Of a stretch of 64,000 bases of DNA, positions 17,201 through 26,734 are shown piece by piece. The position numbers and the translations under genes were made by a program. The stretch's first letter is position 1. Each line of letters opens with the position of its first letter. Source of the DNA: Bacillota bacterium (lineage in GTDB: Bacteria > Bacillota > Clostridia > Lachnospirales > Lachnospiraceae); assembly GCA_023390555.1 (NCBI GenBank), contig JAEWCQ010000025.1, positions 3,096-67,095 of the forward strand. The letters are read 5' to 3'. The notes beneath the pieces were generated by a model. The model was not told the DNA's origin and made no database searches. It saw nothing but the letters and a program-made list of their open reading frames with translations.

Positions 17201-19186
17201 CTACTCCGTATCTCTTAACATGTTTTTCAATTCAACCATTTTATCACGATATTCCGCAGCCGCCTCAAAGTTCAGTTCTGCCGCAGCTTTATTCATCTTC
17301 TTCTGAATATCGGCAACCAGTTTCTCCAGTTCCTGTCTGCTCATGGATTCCGGATCTTTACTGAATTCCATCTCACTCTTGGCCACTTTCTTGGAAATAC
17401 TGATCAGCTCCCGCACAGACTTTTGAATCGTCTGCGGAGTAATGCCATGCTCCTCATTATATTTTTGCTGAATCGCTCTTCTTCGCTCAGTCTCTTCCAT
17501 TGCGACCCGCATGGAATCTGTCATCTTGTCCGCATACATGATAACATGACCCTCCGCATTACGGGCAGCACGTCCAATCGTCTGGATCAGGGATGTCTCG
17601 GAACGCAGGAACCCCTCTTTATCCGCATCCAGAATGGCAACCAGCGTAATTTCCGGGATGTCCAGTCCTTCCCGCAGCAGATTGATTCCGACCAGTACAT
17701 CAAACACATCCAGACGCAGATCCCGGATAATCTCCGCTCTCTCGAGTGTATCAATATCCGAATGCAGATATTTGATACGGATACCAATCTCCCGCATATA
17801 ATCGGTAAGATCTTCCGCCATCTTCTTCGTCAGTGTCGTAATCATGATCTTATGTCCCGCTTTGGTCTCTTTATTCACCTCGCCGACCAGATCATCGATC
17901 TGCCCCTCCACCGGACGCACCTCCACTCGCGGGTCCAGCAGACCGGTCGGGCGGATAATCTGCTCCGTACGAAGCAGTTCATGCTCCTGCTCATAGACAT
18001 TCGGCGTAGCGGAAACAAACAGCATCTGGTCGATCTTGCCCTCAAATTCTTCAAAATTGAGCGGGCGGTTATCTCGCGCCGACGGAAGGCGGAAGCCAAA
18101 GTCCACCAGTGTCTTTTTCCTCGACTGATCTCCCGCATACATTCCCCGCACCTGAGGGACTGTAATATGAGACTCATCCACAATGATCAGAAAATCATCC
18201 TTGAAATAATCCATCAGTGTAAGCGGGGTTGCACCCGGTGCAAGTCCGGCAAGATGTCTGGAATAATTCTCGATGCCGCTGCAAAATCCCGTTTCCCGCA
18301 GCATCTCAATGTCAAAATTGGTACGTTCCGAAATCCGCTGGGCTTCCAGAAGCTTGTCCTCTCCTTTGAAATAACGTACCCTCTCTTCCAGCTCCTTCTC
18401 GATATCCACGCAGGCTCTGTTGATCTTTTCCTGCGGAACCACATAATGCGATGCCGGAAAGATACCGATATGCTCCAACTCGCATTTGATCTCTCCGGTC
18501 AGAACTGCAATCTCGGTAATCCGCTCAATCTCATCTCCAAAAAACTCCACACGGACAGCCGTGTCATCCCGGTCCGCCGGAAAAACTTCCACCACATCTC
18601 CGCGTACCCGGAAGGTACCGCGCGTAAAGTCCATGTCATTTCTCGTATACTGAATATCAATCAGGGAACGGATCACGTCATCCCGGTCCTTTTCCATGCC
18701 GGGACGCAGGGAAACCATCATACCCAGAAAATCTTCCGGGCTTCCCAAACCGTAAATGCAGGATACACTGGACACCACAATCACATCCTTGCGTTCTGCC
18801 AGTGCAGCCGTTGCCGAAAGGCGCAGTTTATCGATTTCCTCGTTGATCGCCGAGTCCTTGGCAATATAGGTATCGGTAGAAGGCACATAGGCTTCCGGCT
18901 GATAGTAATCATAATACGACACAAAATATTCCACTGCATTCTCCGGAAAAAAATCCTTGAACTCCCCATATAACTGCGCCGCCAATGTCTTGTTATGCGA
19001 TATGATCAGCGTCGGTTTCTGCAGCTGTTCAATCACATTCGCCATGGTAAAGGTCTTACCGGAACCGGTCACGCCCAACAGCGTTTCAAACTGATTCCCT
19101 TCCCGAAATCCCTTTACAAGTTCCGCGATTGCCTGCGGCTGGTCGCCTGTCGGCTTATAGTTTGATACTAACTTAAAATGATCCAT
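17201..19186 (-). CDS. uvrB: Excinuclease ABC subunit UvrB
   Basis: About 661 residues. Helicase-like ATPase with Walker A GVTGSGKTFT near residue 39, beta-hairpin YYDYYQPEAYVP near 92, DESHIT motif near 338, motif VI QTIGRAARN near 540 and a C-terminal UVR motif (LNFEAAAEYRDKM). Verifies damage and directs UvrC incision. Start ATG 19186 follows GGAGGTG at 12 bases; the upstream extension lacks family similarity. First gene of uvrB-uvrA. Confidence 0.97.
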   Translation of the reverse strand: MDHFKLVSNYKPTGDQPQAIAELVKGFREGNQFETLLGVTGSGKTFTMANVIEQLQKPTLIISHNKTLAAQLYGEFKDFFPENAVEYFVSYYDYYQPEAYVPSTDTYIAKDSAINEEIDKLRLSATAALAERKDVIVVSSVSCIYGLGSPEDFLGMMVSLRPGMEKDRDDVIRSLIDIQYTRNDMDFTRGTFRVRGDVVEVFPADRDDTAVRVEFFGDEIERITEIAVLTGEIKCELEHIGIFPASHYVVPQEKINRACVDIEKELEERVRYFKGEDKLLEAQRISERTNFDIEMLRETGFCSGIENYSRHLAGLAPGATPLTLMDYFKDDFLIIVDESHITVPQVRGMYAGDQSRKKTLVDFGFRLPSARDNRPLNFEEFEGKIDQMLFVSATPNVYEQEHELLRTEQIIRPTGLLDPRVEVRPVEGQIDDLVGEVNKETKAGHKIMITTLTKKMAEDLTDYMREIGIRIKYLHSDIDTLERAEIIRDLRLDVFDVLVGINLLREGLDIPEITLVAILDADKEGFLRSETSLIQTIGRAARNAEGHVIMYADKMTDSMRVAMEETERRRAIQQKYNEEHGITPQTIQKSVRELISISKKVAKSEMEFSKDPESMSRQELEKLVADIQKKMNKAAAELNFEAAAEYRDKMVELKNMLRDTE

Positions 19187-19309
19187 ATGCGCTATGCACC
19201 TCCTTTGGATGCAAAATCCGTTCGTCATGACGTCAAATTATCTTTTACACAAATTACAGCTCTGATTATAGCACAGTCCCTTCCGCTTTGCAAACAGATG
19301 TTCGTACTT

Positions 19310-20368
19310 TTATCCACGGGACTGCGGATTCCGCTTGCCGGACAGACGGACGGACTCCCTTTCCACCATTTCCACTCCGATCACCGCGTTTTCCGTCAGG
19401 CATTCCTTGTGTGCAATCCGGTAGATGATTCGCTGTACCGCGCGTTTACCCATCATCTCCTTGTTTACATTGACGGTGGTCAGCTTCGGTCTTATCTTTT
19501 CGCACATATCTATATTGTCAAATCCAATCAGCGAAATATCCTCCGGAATACGATATTCCATTTCCTGCAGCGCAATCATAAGGCTGATTGCCGCTTTATC
19601 ATTGGAGCAGATAAACACCTGCGGGAGTCTTCCTTTTTGTTTGACAACATTGGCTATTTTCCGGTTGTCATTGTTTAAAACAGCTTCCTCGATTCCCTGT
19701 GTAATCGAATACTGATCGACATAGTCCTGCAATGTCTCCCTGATACAGGCTCCGCCAAATTCTCCCAATGCTTCTTTATATCCCCAAAACCGTTCTTTTA
19801 TACTCAGGGAATAAGACAATTCTCCGAAAAAACCGATTTCCTGAAATCCTTTTTCCAGAAGATACTTGGTAACAATGAATCCACCCAGTTTATTGTCCGT
19901 CAGTATACTGTCTATATTTTTTGTCAGAGAGGCATGATCCGCAAGAACAATCGGAATCCGGTATCTCTGGAGCTTTTCTATATTTTCGTCGCTGATCTTT
20001 CCGATAATGATAATACCGGATACTCTATGCTCCTCAATCATTTTCGGAATCTCCAGCTTCTCATCATCAAAGAAATTCATCAAAGCGTCGTAGCCGTTTT
20101 TTCTTGCCTCTTCCACCACCGCATACAGCACCCTTCCATAAAAATTCGTGTCGTCCGAATATTTTTTCTGCGTCATAACACATAGATTTGTTCTGGAAAA
20201 GGTTTTGATGAATTTTTCTTTTGTCTCCAAATATCCCAGTTCTTCCGCGGTATGCAGAATCTTGATCCGCAGATCTTCGCTGACTCCGGATTTATTGTTC
20301 AATGCAAGAGATACCGCATTCACAGATACATGATGCATTTCCGCTATCTGTTTCATCGTGACTTTCAT
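19310..20368 (-). CDS. LacI family transcriptional regulator of the GH130/ABC locus
   Basis: 352 residues. Helix-turn-helix VTMKQIAEMHHVSVNAVSLALNNKSGVS at the N-terminus with the LacI hinge (RIKILHTAEELGY), then a periplasmic-binding-like sensor domain from about residue 65. Lies downstream of the transporter and GH130 genes in the same direction, and probably represses them in the absence of a mannoside-type inducer. GAGGAAAACGG precedes ATG 20368. A candidate operator set is upstream of the binding-protein gene (24876-25017). Confidence 0.9.
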   Translation of the reverse strand: MKVTMKQIAEMHHVSVNAVSLALNNKSGVSEDLRIKILHTAEELGYLETKEKFIKTFSRTNLCVMTQKKYSDDTNFYGRVLYAVVEEARKNGYDALMNFFDDEKLEIPKMIEEHRVSGIIIIGKISDENIEKLQRYRIPIVLADHASLTKNIDSILTDNKLGGFIVTKYLLEKGFQEIGFFGELSYSLSIKERFWGYKEALGEFGGACIRETLQDYVDQYSITQGIEEAVLNNDNRKIANVVKQKGRLPQVFICSNDKAAISLMIALQEMEYRIPEDISLIGFDNIDMCEKIRPKLTTVNVNKEMMGKRAVQRIIYRIAHKECLTENAVIGVEMVERESVRLSGKRNPQSRG

Positions 20369-20404
20369 CCGTTTTCCTCACTTTCGTATTTCTATATAGA
20401 AATA

Positions 20405-20437
20405 AAGACCATCATATCACAATCGACGGTCTTTACA
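20405..20437 (-). terminator. Weak hairpin between GH130 gene and LacI gene
   Basis: Minus-strand AAAGACC ... GGTCTTT stem of seven pairs followed by a T-rich run. May separate regulator transcription from the operon only partly. Confidence 0.4.
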
Positions 20438-20449
20438 AGATTTCTTTTT

Positions 20450-21553
20450 CTATTCCACACCCAGATGACGATAGATGTCAGCCAGTGTTATATCAGCAAG
20501 ACAAACACTGTCATCCGATGCTCCATAATATAGTTTCAACAAGTCTTTTTCTAATATACATCCGCAGGAAAATACCACCTGTCCGAAAAAGCCCTGACAC
20601 TCATAAGGTGCTTCCGGTTCCAAAAGCGGTGTTTCCGACTTTGCTATGATTTTCGCCGGATTCTCCAGATCGAGCAAAAATGCACCGAGACAGTAACGAT
20701 CATTGGAATCCGCGGCATGATAGATTTTCAGCCAGCCTTTTTCCGTACGGACGGGCGGGGCGCCTCCTCCGATCCTGCCGTTCTCCCATCCGCATTCGGA
20801 CACGCCGCAAAAATGCTGATGTTTTCCCCAATGTACCAGATCCTCCGATTCGGAAAGCCAGATATCCGGTGTTCCGATTGCTTTTGGGACCGGACGGTTG
20901 AACGCGTAGAATTTTCCGTTTATTTTCTCCGGGAAAATCGTGACATCCTTATTCTCCGGAAGAAAAATGATTCCCTTTCTCTCATAGTTCTGAAAATCCT
21001 TTGTCATGATCAGTGCGGTTGCAGCACCATTCGGTGAGACGGCCGTATAATTAATGTAATACGTATCATCCAGCTGTGTAATTCGCGGATCCTCCATGCC
21101 CCAGCACTCTTCCTCCGCATTCGGCATGATGGTCGGATGCGCATCCAGCTCAAAATGTACCCCGTCTTTGGATCTTGCAATCCGCAGATGTGAGAGTGTT
21201 GTCAGATAAACAACATTTGTATTTGCGTTTTTTCCCTTTGTGATGGTGCGGGCATCCTCAAAGCACAATTCGGGATGCTCAGTTTTCACAAGCGAAACCG
21301 TTTGAAAATCGTTGATCCCGCCTTTTTGCACCACAACCGGAAAGCTGACCGTCTCCTCATCTTCACAGGATACGGCTTCTGCCACCCTGCACAGTAAAAT
21401 ATATTCATCTTTATATTTTGTCGCTCCGCAGTTAAAAATACCCTTTACCGTAAAATTCTTGGAAGACGGTTTTACGTCTTCAATCTGAAGCAGCGGATTT
21501 TCACTGCATCTTGCGATATTCGCCCTGCGTTTGCATTCAGTTTTATTTTTCAT
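20450..21553 (-). CDS. GH130 family mannoside phosphorylase-like enzyme
   Basis: 367 residues. Five-bladed beta-propeller glycoside phosphorylase: ATKYKDEYILLCRVAE near residue 40, the catalytic acid in WGMEDPRIT near residue 152, and IGGGAPPVRTEKGWLKIYH near residue 260. GH130 enzymes phosphorolyse beta-mannosides, releasing mannose 1-phosphate; the precise linkage (beta-1,4 or beta-1,2) is not readable here. No signal peptide, so it acts on sugar imported by the adjacent transporter. AGGTGG lies before ATG 21553. Confidence 0.88.
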   Translation of the reverse strand: MKNKTECKRRANIARCSENPLLQIEDVKPSSKNFTVKGIFNCGATKYKDEYILLCRVAEAVSCEDEETVSFPVVVQKGGINDFQTVSLVKTEHPELCFEDARTITKGKNANTNVVYLTTLSHLRIARSKDGVHFELDAHPTIMPNAEEECWGMEDPRITQLDDTYYINYTAVSPNGAATALIMTKDFQNYERKGIIFLPENKDVTIFPEKINGKFYAFNRPVPKAIGTPDIWLSESEDLVHWGKHQHFCGVSECGWENGRIGGGAPPVRTEKGWLKIYHAADSNDRYCLGAFLLDLENPAKIIAKSETPLLEPEAPYECQGFFGQVVFSCGCILEKDLLKLYYGASDDSVCLADITLADIYRHLGVE

Positions 21554-21563
21554 ATCATACCAC

Positions 21564-22403
21564 CTATTTCAACATAAAATTAATTCCTTCTTTAAAATGC
21601 TTCGAGAAACACAGGAATAACAGGATCACAGGGAGTGTCAGCACAACAGAGGCTGCGTACATGGCACCCGGCACCGTGGAGTTCTGATTAAACTGTGTGG
21701 AAATCATCACATTTAAAGTCTGTATTTTCACATCCGGCGCCACCAGCATATCCCACATCAATTCATTCCACCTTGTCATAAATACCGACAAAAATACAAT
21801 AATACTGATTGATTTTGTTGACGGAAGCGCAATTTTCAGCAATATCTTAAAGTCACTTGCCCCGTCGATTTTCGCTGCCTCAAAAACAGCGGACGGTACG
21901 GTCTTGAAATAATTAATGTACATAAAGATTCCCCAGATTGAGATAACCAAAGGAAGAATCATTCCCAGATAATGGTTTGCCAGCGGACGGATCAGCATAT
22001 AGCGCGGCACCAGTAAAATTATGACCGGGAAAAACATCTGAAACAGTAAAGAGGAGTATATGACCCTCTTGCCTCTGTACTTCATATGGGTCGCAGCATA
22101 TCCGGTCATCAGACCGACAATGACGGAAACGGCAGCTGTCGGCACCGATACGACAAAAGAATTCAATAGCGCCCGGATCCACTGAAACGCATCCGAAGAT
22201 CCTGATCCGCTGCCGCCGAGCAGATATTTATAACTGTCCAGTGAAAACGCGGTTGGCAGCAGTTCCTTATCCACCATCTTCCACGGAAGTAAAGATTGTA
22301 ACACCATATAATAATACGGAAACAGTGACAGCAGAAGTAATGCGATTGTCAATATACATAATATCCATGTCCCGACAGACATTTTCTTTTTTCTATGTCC
22401 CAT
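21564..22403 (-). CDS. Carbohydrate ABC transporter permease (MalG/LacG type)
   Basis: 279 residues, six predicted helices, with the EAA loop EAAKIDGASDFKILLKIALP near residue 180 that contacts the ATPase. Pairs with the upstream MalF-type permease. No ATPase gene is present in the locus, which is usual for CUT1 systems that share one MsmK/MsmX-type ATPase encoded elsewhere. AGGAGGAG precedes ATG 22403. Confidence 0.93.
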   Translation of the reverse strand: MGHRKKKMSVGTWILCILTIALLLLSLFPYYYMVLQSLLPWKMVDKELLPTAFSLDSYKYLLGGSGSGSSDAFQWIRALLNSFVVSVPTAAVSVIVGLMTGYAATHMKYRGKRVIYSSLLFQMFFPVIILLVPRYMLIRPLANHYLGMILPLVISIWGIFMYINYFKTVPSAVFEAAKIDGASDFKILLKIALPSTKSISIIVFLSVFMTRWNELMWDMLVAPDVKIQTLNVMISTQFNQNSTVPGAMYAASVVLTLPVILLFLCFSKHFKEGINFMLK

Positions 22404-22412
22404 ACTCTCCTC

Positions 22413-23324
22413 CTACCATCCATATTTTCGATTCAGTTTATTCATGACCCAGGTGATAAGCTGAATGACCACAAATATCTGCACCGCATTTGCAATTGCC
22501 ATTGCTGCACCATAGCCGGAACGGAAGCTCACAAAGGAAGCATTATAAATCTCCAGCTGCCAGGTCGTAGTCGAAAGCGAAGGTCCTCCGCCCGTCAGTA
22601 AGAACGGCTCGGAAAATATCTGGAACGACAATCCTGCCGCAAGTACAATGACCGAGGTCAGAGTCGGTGTAATCATCGGCAATGTAATGTGCATTAATTT
22701 TTTGATACCGGTACAGCCGTCAATCATCGCCGCCTCATACACATCCTCTGATACGGATTCAATTCCCGAAAGAACAAACAGTGCATAGTATCCTGCCATC
22801 TTCCAGACGATCATGAAGATAATAATTCCAAATGCAGCCTTGCTCTGCAGCCAGTTGACATCCAGATTGCATTTCTCTCTCAAAAAGGTACTGAGTGCGG
22901 AATTATAGCTAAACAGATATTTGACCATAACGGAAGTAGAGACTCCGGAAGTCAGATACGGAATGAAAAACATGACCGCTGCAAATCCCTTTAATTTATC
23001 CGGAAGTTTTGAAACCATAAGTGCGATTCCCACGCCGAAGATAAAACACAAAACAACAATGGGGACCAGATAACGCAGGGAGTTCCAGAATGCGGCCTGT
23101 ACCTTTTCATCTGAAAACAGTGCCATGAAGTTTTCCAATTTCACAAAATGATAATCCGGAGACATTAAGTTCCAGTCTGTTACCGAGAGCCAAAGCGCCC
23201 ATCCCAATGGCAAAAACAAAAATACAATCGAATATACGATATAGGGTGTGTTAAATACCCACGGCATCCAGTTTCGGGCTTTTTGGTTCTTTACACAACC
23301 GGTTTGAACCATTGCTTTTCTCAT
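22413..23324 (-). CDS. Carbohydrate ABC transporter permease (MalF/LacF type)
   Basis: 303 residues, six hydrophobic helices and EAA loop EAAMIDGCTGIKKLMHITLP near residue 215. Forms the membrane channel with the next gene. Lies after a stable intercistronic hairpin that follows the binding-protein gene. Start ATG 23324 follows GGAAAGGAAG. Confidence 0.93.
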   Translation of the reverse strand: MRKAMVQTGCVKNQKARNWMPWVFNTPYIVYSIVFLFLPLGWALWLSVTDWNLMSPDYHFVKLENFMALFSDEKVQAAFWNSLRYLVPIVVLCFIFGVGIALMVSKLPDKLKGFAAVMFFIPYLTSGVSTSVMVKYLFSYNSALSTFLREKCNLDVNWLQSKAAFGIIIFMIVWKMAGYYALFVLSGIESVSEDVYEAAMIDGCTGIKKLMHITLPMITPTLTSVIVLAAGLSFQIFSEPFLLTGGGPSLSTTTWQLEIYNASFVSFRSGYGAAMAIANAVQIFVVIQLITWVMNKLNRKYGW

Positions 23325-23345
23325 TATTCTGCTTCCTTTCCAATC

Positions 23346-23375
23346 GGTATCTGCACTGAGGTAAGTGCAGATACC
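23346..23375 (-). promoter_or_regulatory. Intercistronic hairpin between binding protein and permease genes
   Basis: Perfect 12-base stem (23346-23357 with 23364-23375) with a six-base loop and no T-run. It looks like an mRNA-stabilising or processing hairpin like that between malE and malF, raising the binding protein relative to permeases. Confidence 0.6.
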
Positions 23376-23384
23376 GTTAAAACA

Positions 23385-24797
23385 CTATTCCAGATTACCT
23401 GCCGATTTCATTGCATCCATCGCTGCATCCACATAGTTTGATACGTCCGGATTTTCATTGATGCCGGAGGACGAAAGCACCTCATTTACAAATGGGATGA
23501 CTGCTTTTTCGCCCAAGGCGGTCATAATATCTCCAACCTTGTCATTCGCCATTCCCGGAATACCGTCTGCCACATACGTACTGATATCTTTCATCGCAGG
23601 GTTTTCGTTAAAGTAATCGGTGAGATCCGCATTGGTTTCCAGATCGCCTCTTACCGGAAGCATGGAAGTTGCCTTCAGCCAGTCGATATCTACCGTATCT
23701 TTTCCGTCGCCCAGAAATACATATTTCAGAAATTCGATTGCACCCTGATGCTGTTCATCGGATATCGCATCATTTTTATATAGTACAATTCCTTTTGAAT
23801 CTGCATAGTTATAATGCGTATCGCCTTCGTTTTCCACTAAAGTAGGACCGAATACATAATCTCCGTCTAAACCGTATTTCTTACCGGCTGCATCATTTGC
23901 GGAAACCTCCCAAGGAAGTCCCTCACCCATAACTACCGGAACGGTTTCCTGCTGCCATATGCTGTCGATCGTACCGGTCAGCAGCGAATTTCCCATTTTG
24001 CCGTAGAATTCAAATACCTTTGTCAATGCTTCCTTGTCCGCTGTCAGCTTCGTTCCGTCGACCAGCGGTGTACCCTGTGAAAATGCATCATACGGGGATT
24101 CAATGTCAAACCATCTTTCCCAATAGTTTGCGGAGTTCAAAAGTTCGGCACGGTACATAAAATGAGTAATTCCGTCATCCTTTAATTCGGACTGTTTCTC
24201 CTGATATGCACTGAGCAATGCGTCAAAATCATCCATCGTCTGCGGAACTTCTGTGATTCCAAGTTCTTTTAATGCTTTGCTGTTATAGCAATAGGTGATT
24301 GGATTCACATACAGTGGAATAACATACTGAGCTCCGTCAATTGCCCAGCCTTCCATTACTTTACTGATCTGTCGCTCATTTACGATATCCGCATACCAGT
24401 CTTCTTGACTGATGTCATATACTGCCTGTGAATTTGCCAGCGTATTGGCAAAACCACGATTGATATTTTCCGAAATGGCCGGTACGGTTCCGGTCGCGAT
24501 CGCATTCTGGATTCCGGCTTCCGATGACGGCTGCGCCGGCATCATCTGCACCTTTACCTCGACCTTTTTTCCATCCAGTTCCACACCGCTCGCATTGAAT
24601 CGCTCTGCATAAGCCGACCAGAAATCGAGATTGTACTGCTCCGGTGCCGTCCAGAATTCAACGGTAATGGTTCCCCCACTGGCTGTTTTTTCCGTATCCC
24701 CCGTCTTTACAGAATCAGAATTTGAACTTCCGCACCCTGTAAACAAAGCAGCTGCCGTTGTCAGAGCCAACAGACAAGCTATGATTCTTTTTTTCAT
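23385..24797 (-). CDS. Carbohydrate ABC transporter substrate-binding lipoprotein (family 1)
   Basis: About 470 residues. Signal peptide with lipobox TGCGSS (cysteine about residue 22), then a family-1 extracellular solute-binding fold (VEFWTAPEQYNLDFWSAYAERFN at the start of lobe one). With the GH130 enzyme it most likely captures a beta-mannooligosaccharide or related glycan. Start ATG 24797 has AAGGAGGG upstream; the first in-frame start at 24821 lies within the leader. Confidence 0.92.
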   Translation of the reverse strand: MKKRIIACLLALTTAAALFTGCGSSNSDSVKTGDTEKTASGGTITVEFWTAPEQYNLDFWSAYAERFNASGVELDGKKVEVKVQMMPAQPSSEAGIQNAIATGTVPAISENINRGFANTLANSQAVYDISQEDWYADIVNERQISKVMEGWAIDGAQYVIPLYVNPITYCYNSKALKELGITEVPQTMDDFDALLSAYQEKQSELKDDGITHFMYRAELLNSANYWERWFDIESPYDAFSQGTPLVDGTKLTADKEALTKVFEFYGKMGNSLLTGTIDSIWQQETVPVVMGEGLPWEVSANDAAGKKYGLDGDYVFGPTLVENEGDTHYNYADSKGIVLYKNDAISDEQHQGAIEFLKYVFLGDGKDTVDIDWLKATSMLPVRGDLETNADLTDYFNENPAMKDISTYVADGIPGMANDKVGDIMTALGEKAVIPFVNEVLSSSGINENPDVSNYVDAAMDAMKSAGNLE

Positions 24798-24875
24798 ATA
24801 ATAGTCCCTCCTTGATTTCATACCTCTTATTTATTACTCACTGCAGCTTTTGTAACTCTATTACACCATCCCATT

Positions 24876-25017
24876 ACTTGAATTCCAACTTTATTTCACT
24901 TGAATTTTTAAATTATATCCAACTTATACATTTTATCTCTTATTATTTGTTCATATTGCACAATTTTATTTTCTTTTTTGGCATCAATCAATGAATCAGC
25001 TTGAATTTTACTTGAAT
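24876..25017. repeat. Four ACTTGAAT-type direct repeats flanking a promoter (candidate operators)
   Basis: In the 431-base gap 24798-25228. Copies at 24876-24883, 24898-24905, 24999-25006 (GCTTGAAT) and 25010-25017, spaced 22, 101 and 11 bases. The minus-strand TATAAT (24917-24912) of the transporter operon lies between the pairs. This suggests binding of a regulator on both sides of the promoter, for instance the LacI protein encoded downstream. No clear -35 was found. The rest of the gap shows nothing else. Confidence 0.5.
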
Positions 25018-25159
25018 ATTTAGCGCTTATTTCCACCTGCTTCATTCACGATTACACCTGTGCGCAGGCTGCCATCTCCTTTCTGCGTATTTTTACACAT
25101 TTATCCGCTTTCTATCAGGAACTGCATTGTAATCTTTCCGTGATAACTTCTCCAATGAA

Positions 25160-25202
25160 ACAGAAAAACAGAGAGATGCCTTTTCAGCATTCTCTCTGCT
25201 TC
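25160..25202 (-). terminator. Terminator downstream of fprA
   Basis: Minus-strand GCAGAGAGAATGC / GCATCTCTCTG hairpin (one bulged A) followed by TTTTTC. Confidence 0.7.
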
Positions 25203-25228
25203 CTGTTTTCATCCTGTTTTATATAAAA

Positions 25229-26434
25229 TTATTCTGCCATTGAATTCACAATTGCTTCACACAGCGCGTCCAACTGAGCTTCCTGTTCGGCCTTCAGGGA
25301 CGATTTTATCGTTACCGTTGCATCCAGCACTGTCATGTTTTTCATCTCCTCGATTCTGGCTCTCATATGTTTTCCGGACATCGGTGCCCAGGTGCCGTTT
25401 TCAATAAAGGCAACGGTACGTTTTGAAACGTTCAATGCCTTCATATCTGTCAGGAGATTCTCCATAATCGGATAAATTCCGCCGTTATAAGTCGGAGCTG
25501 CAAAGACCAGATGACTGCTTCGGAATATCTCGGAAATCAGTTCCGAAACATGCGTACCGGAAACATCGTATACTTCAATCTTTTTAACGCCTGCATCTGC
25601 AAGCTTGGATGCGAGAACATTTGCGGCATTTTCAGTATCTCCATACATAGAGGCATAGGCAATCACGACTGCCTTTTCCTCCGGCTCGTAACTGCTCCAC
25701 TTATCGTATTTATCACAGATATAATCCAGATCTGTCCTCCAGATTGGTCCATGCAGCGGACAGATTGTCTCAATATCAAGTTCTGAGGCTTTCTTCAGAA
25801 GCGCCTGTACGGAAGTTCCGTATTTTCCTACAATATTCGCATAATAACGTCTGAGATCCTTCTCCCACTCGCTGTTAAAATCCAATTCATCCTTAAAAAT
25901 GTTTCCCGGCAATGCCCCAAAGGAACCAAATGCGTCTGCCGCAAAAAGAATCTTATCCTGTTCATCGTAAGTCACCATGACTTCCGGCCAATGTACCATC
26001 GGTGCCATCCGGAAATGAAAGGTATGGCTTCCACTGCTGAACGTTTCGCCTTCCTTTACCACAATCGCACGCTTGTCCGTATCAAAGTCAAAAAACTGTT
26101 TCATAATCTGGAATGTTTTGACATTTCCAACAATCTGCAGGTTCGGATATCTGAGAATCAGATTTTCAAGCAATGCACAATGATCCGGTTCCATATGATT
26201 GATAATCAGATAATCCAATGCTCTGTCACCCAGTACATACGCAATATTTTCAAAAAACTGCTCCGAAATAGCCTTATCCGCAGTATCAAACAGTACTGTC
26301 TTCTCATCCAGCAGAAGATAGGAATTATAGGATACTCCTCTTGGTATTGGAAATATATTTTCAAACCGAGCCAGTCTTCTGTCACTGCCTCCTACCCAGA
26401 ATAAATTCTCTTTTACTTTTCTTACATTATGCAT
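25229..26434 (-). CDS. fprA: FprA-family A-type flavodiiron protein
   Basis: 401 residues. Metallo-beta-lactamase-like diiron domain with the HMEPDH ligand set near residues 80-85 and further ligands in VHWPEV and LHGPIW, then a C-terminal flavodoxin domain from about residue 255 (VVIAYASMYGDTENAA binds FMN). Such proteins reduce oxygen to water (or NO to nitrous oxide) and protect anaerobes. ATG 26434 follows GGGAGGAAG. Monocistronic, with its own promoter. Confidence 0.94.
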   Translation of the reverse strand: MHNVRKVKENLFWVGGSDRRLARFENIFPIPRGVSYNSYLLLDEKTVLFDTADKAISEQFFENIAYVLGDRALDYLIINHMEPDHCALLENLILRYPNLQIVGNVKTFQIMKQFFDFDTDKRAIVVKEGETFSSGSHTFHFRMAPMVHWPEVMVTYDEQDKILFAADAFGSFGALPGNIFKDELDFNSEWEKDLRRYYANIVGKYGTSVQALLKKASELDIETICPLHGPIWRTDLDYICDKYDKWSSYEPEEKAVVIAYASMYGDTENAANVLASKLADAGVKKIEVYDVSGTHVSELISEIFRSSHLVFAAPTYNGGIYPIMENLLTDMKALNVSKRTVAFIENGTWAPMSGKHMRARIEEMKNMTVLDATVTIKSSLKAEQEAQLDALCEAIVNSMAE

Positions 26435-26475
26435 AGCCGTCTTCCTCCCGAATTTTCCTAAACTTTTACGTCTTA

Positions 26476-26503
26476 ATTATAACAAAATTATACACAGATT
26501 CAA
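26476..26503 (-). promoter_or_regulatory. Sigma-A promoter of fprA
   Basis: Minus strand TTGAAT (26503-26498), 16-base spacer, TATAAT (26481-26476). A further overlapping TATAAT lies a little upstream. In the 300-base gap 26435-26734, which also holds the repeat at 26620 and the secA terminator. Confidence 0.65.
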
Positions 26504-26619
26504 TCTATCCTATCTATAAAAATAAACTTCGTAACATGTGAACAGATTCTAATCCCTAATTTTGGATGTTTTAGTAATAATTACTGTTATTATTCCTGTC
26601 TCTCGAACCCCCAGGAATA

Positions 26620-26655
26620 AAAGTGTACCCCGTACACTCCCGTGTTCTATCACTT
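26620..26655. repeat. Dispersed repeat copy A (GTGTAC..GTACAC hairpin element)
   Basis: Contains AGTGTACCCCGTACACT and continues CCCGTGTTCTATCACTT. A second copy lies at 41408-41443 with about seven differences over 36 bases, some compensatory or within the hairpin loop. It may be a small dispersed palindromic element. Confidence 0.45.
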
Positions 26656-26679
26656 AGATTTTTCCTATCGAATAAAATG

Positions 26680-26712
26680 GAAATCAAAGAAGCTGCCGCA
26701 CGCAGCGACAGC
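26680..26712 (-). terminator. Terminator of secA
   Basis: Minus-strand GCTGTCGC / GCGGCAGC stem (26712-26705 with 26699-26692, one wobble) followed by TTCTTT. Confidence 0.65.
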
Positions 26713-26734
26713 CTCCAATATCATTGATTGTGGC

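Noticed and set aside
17423..18973. 516-codon plus-strand frame opposite uvrB
   Set aside because: Antisense shadow of uvrB, with no signal of translation or family similarity.
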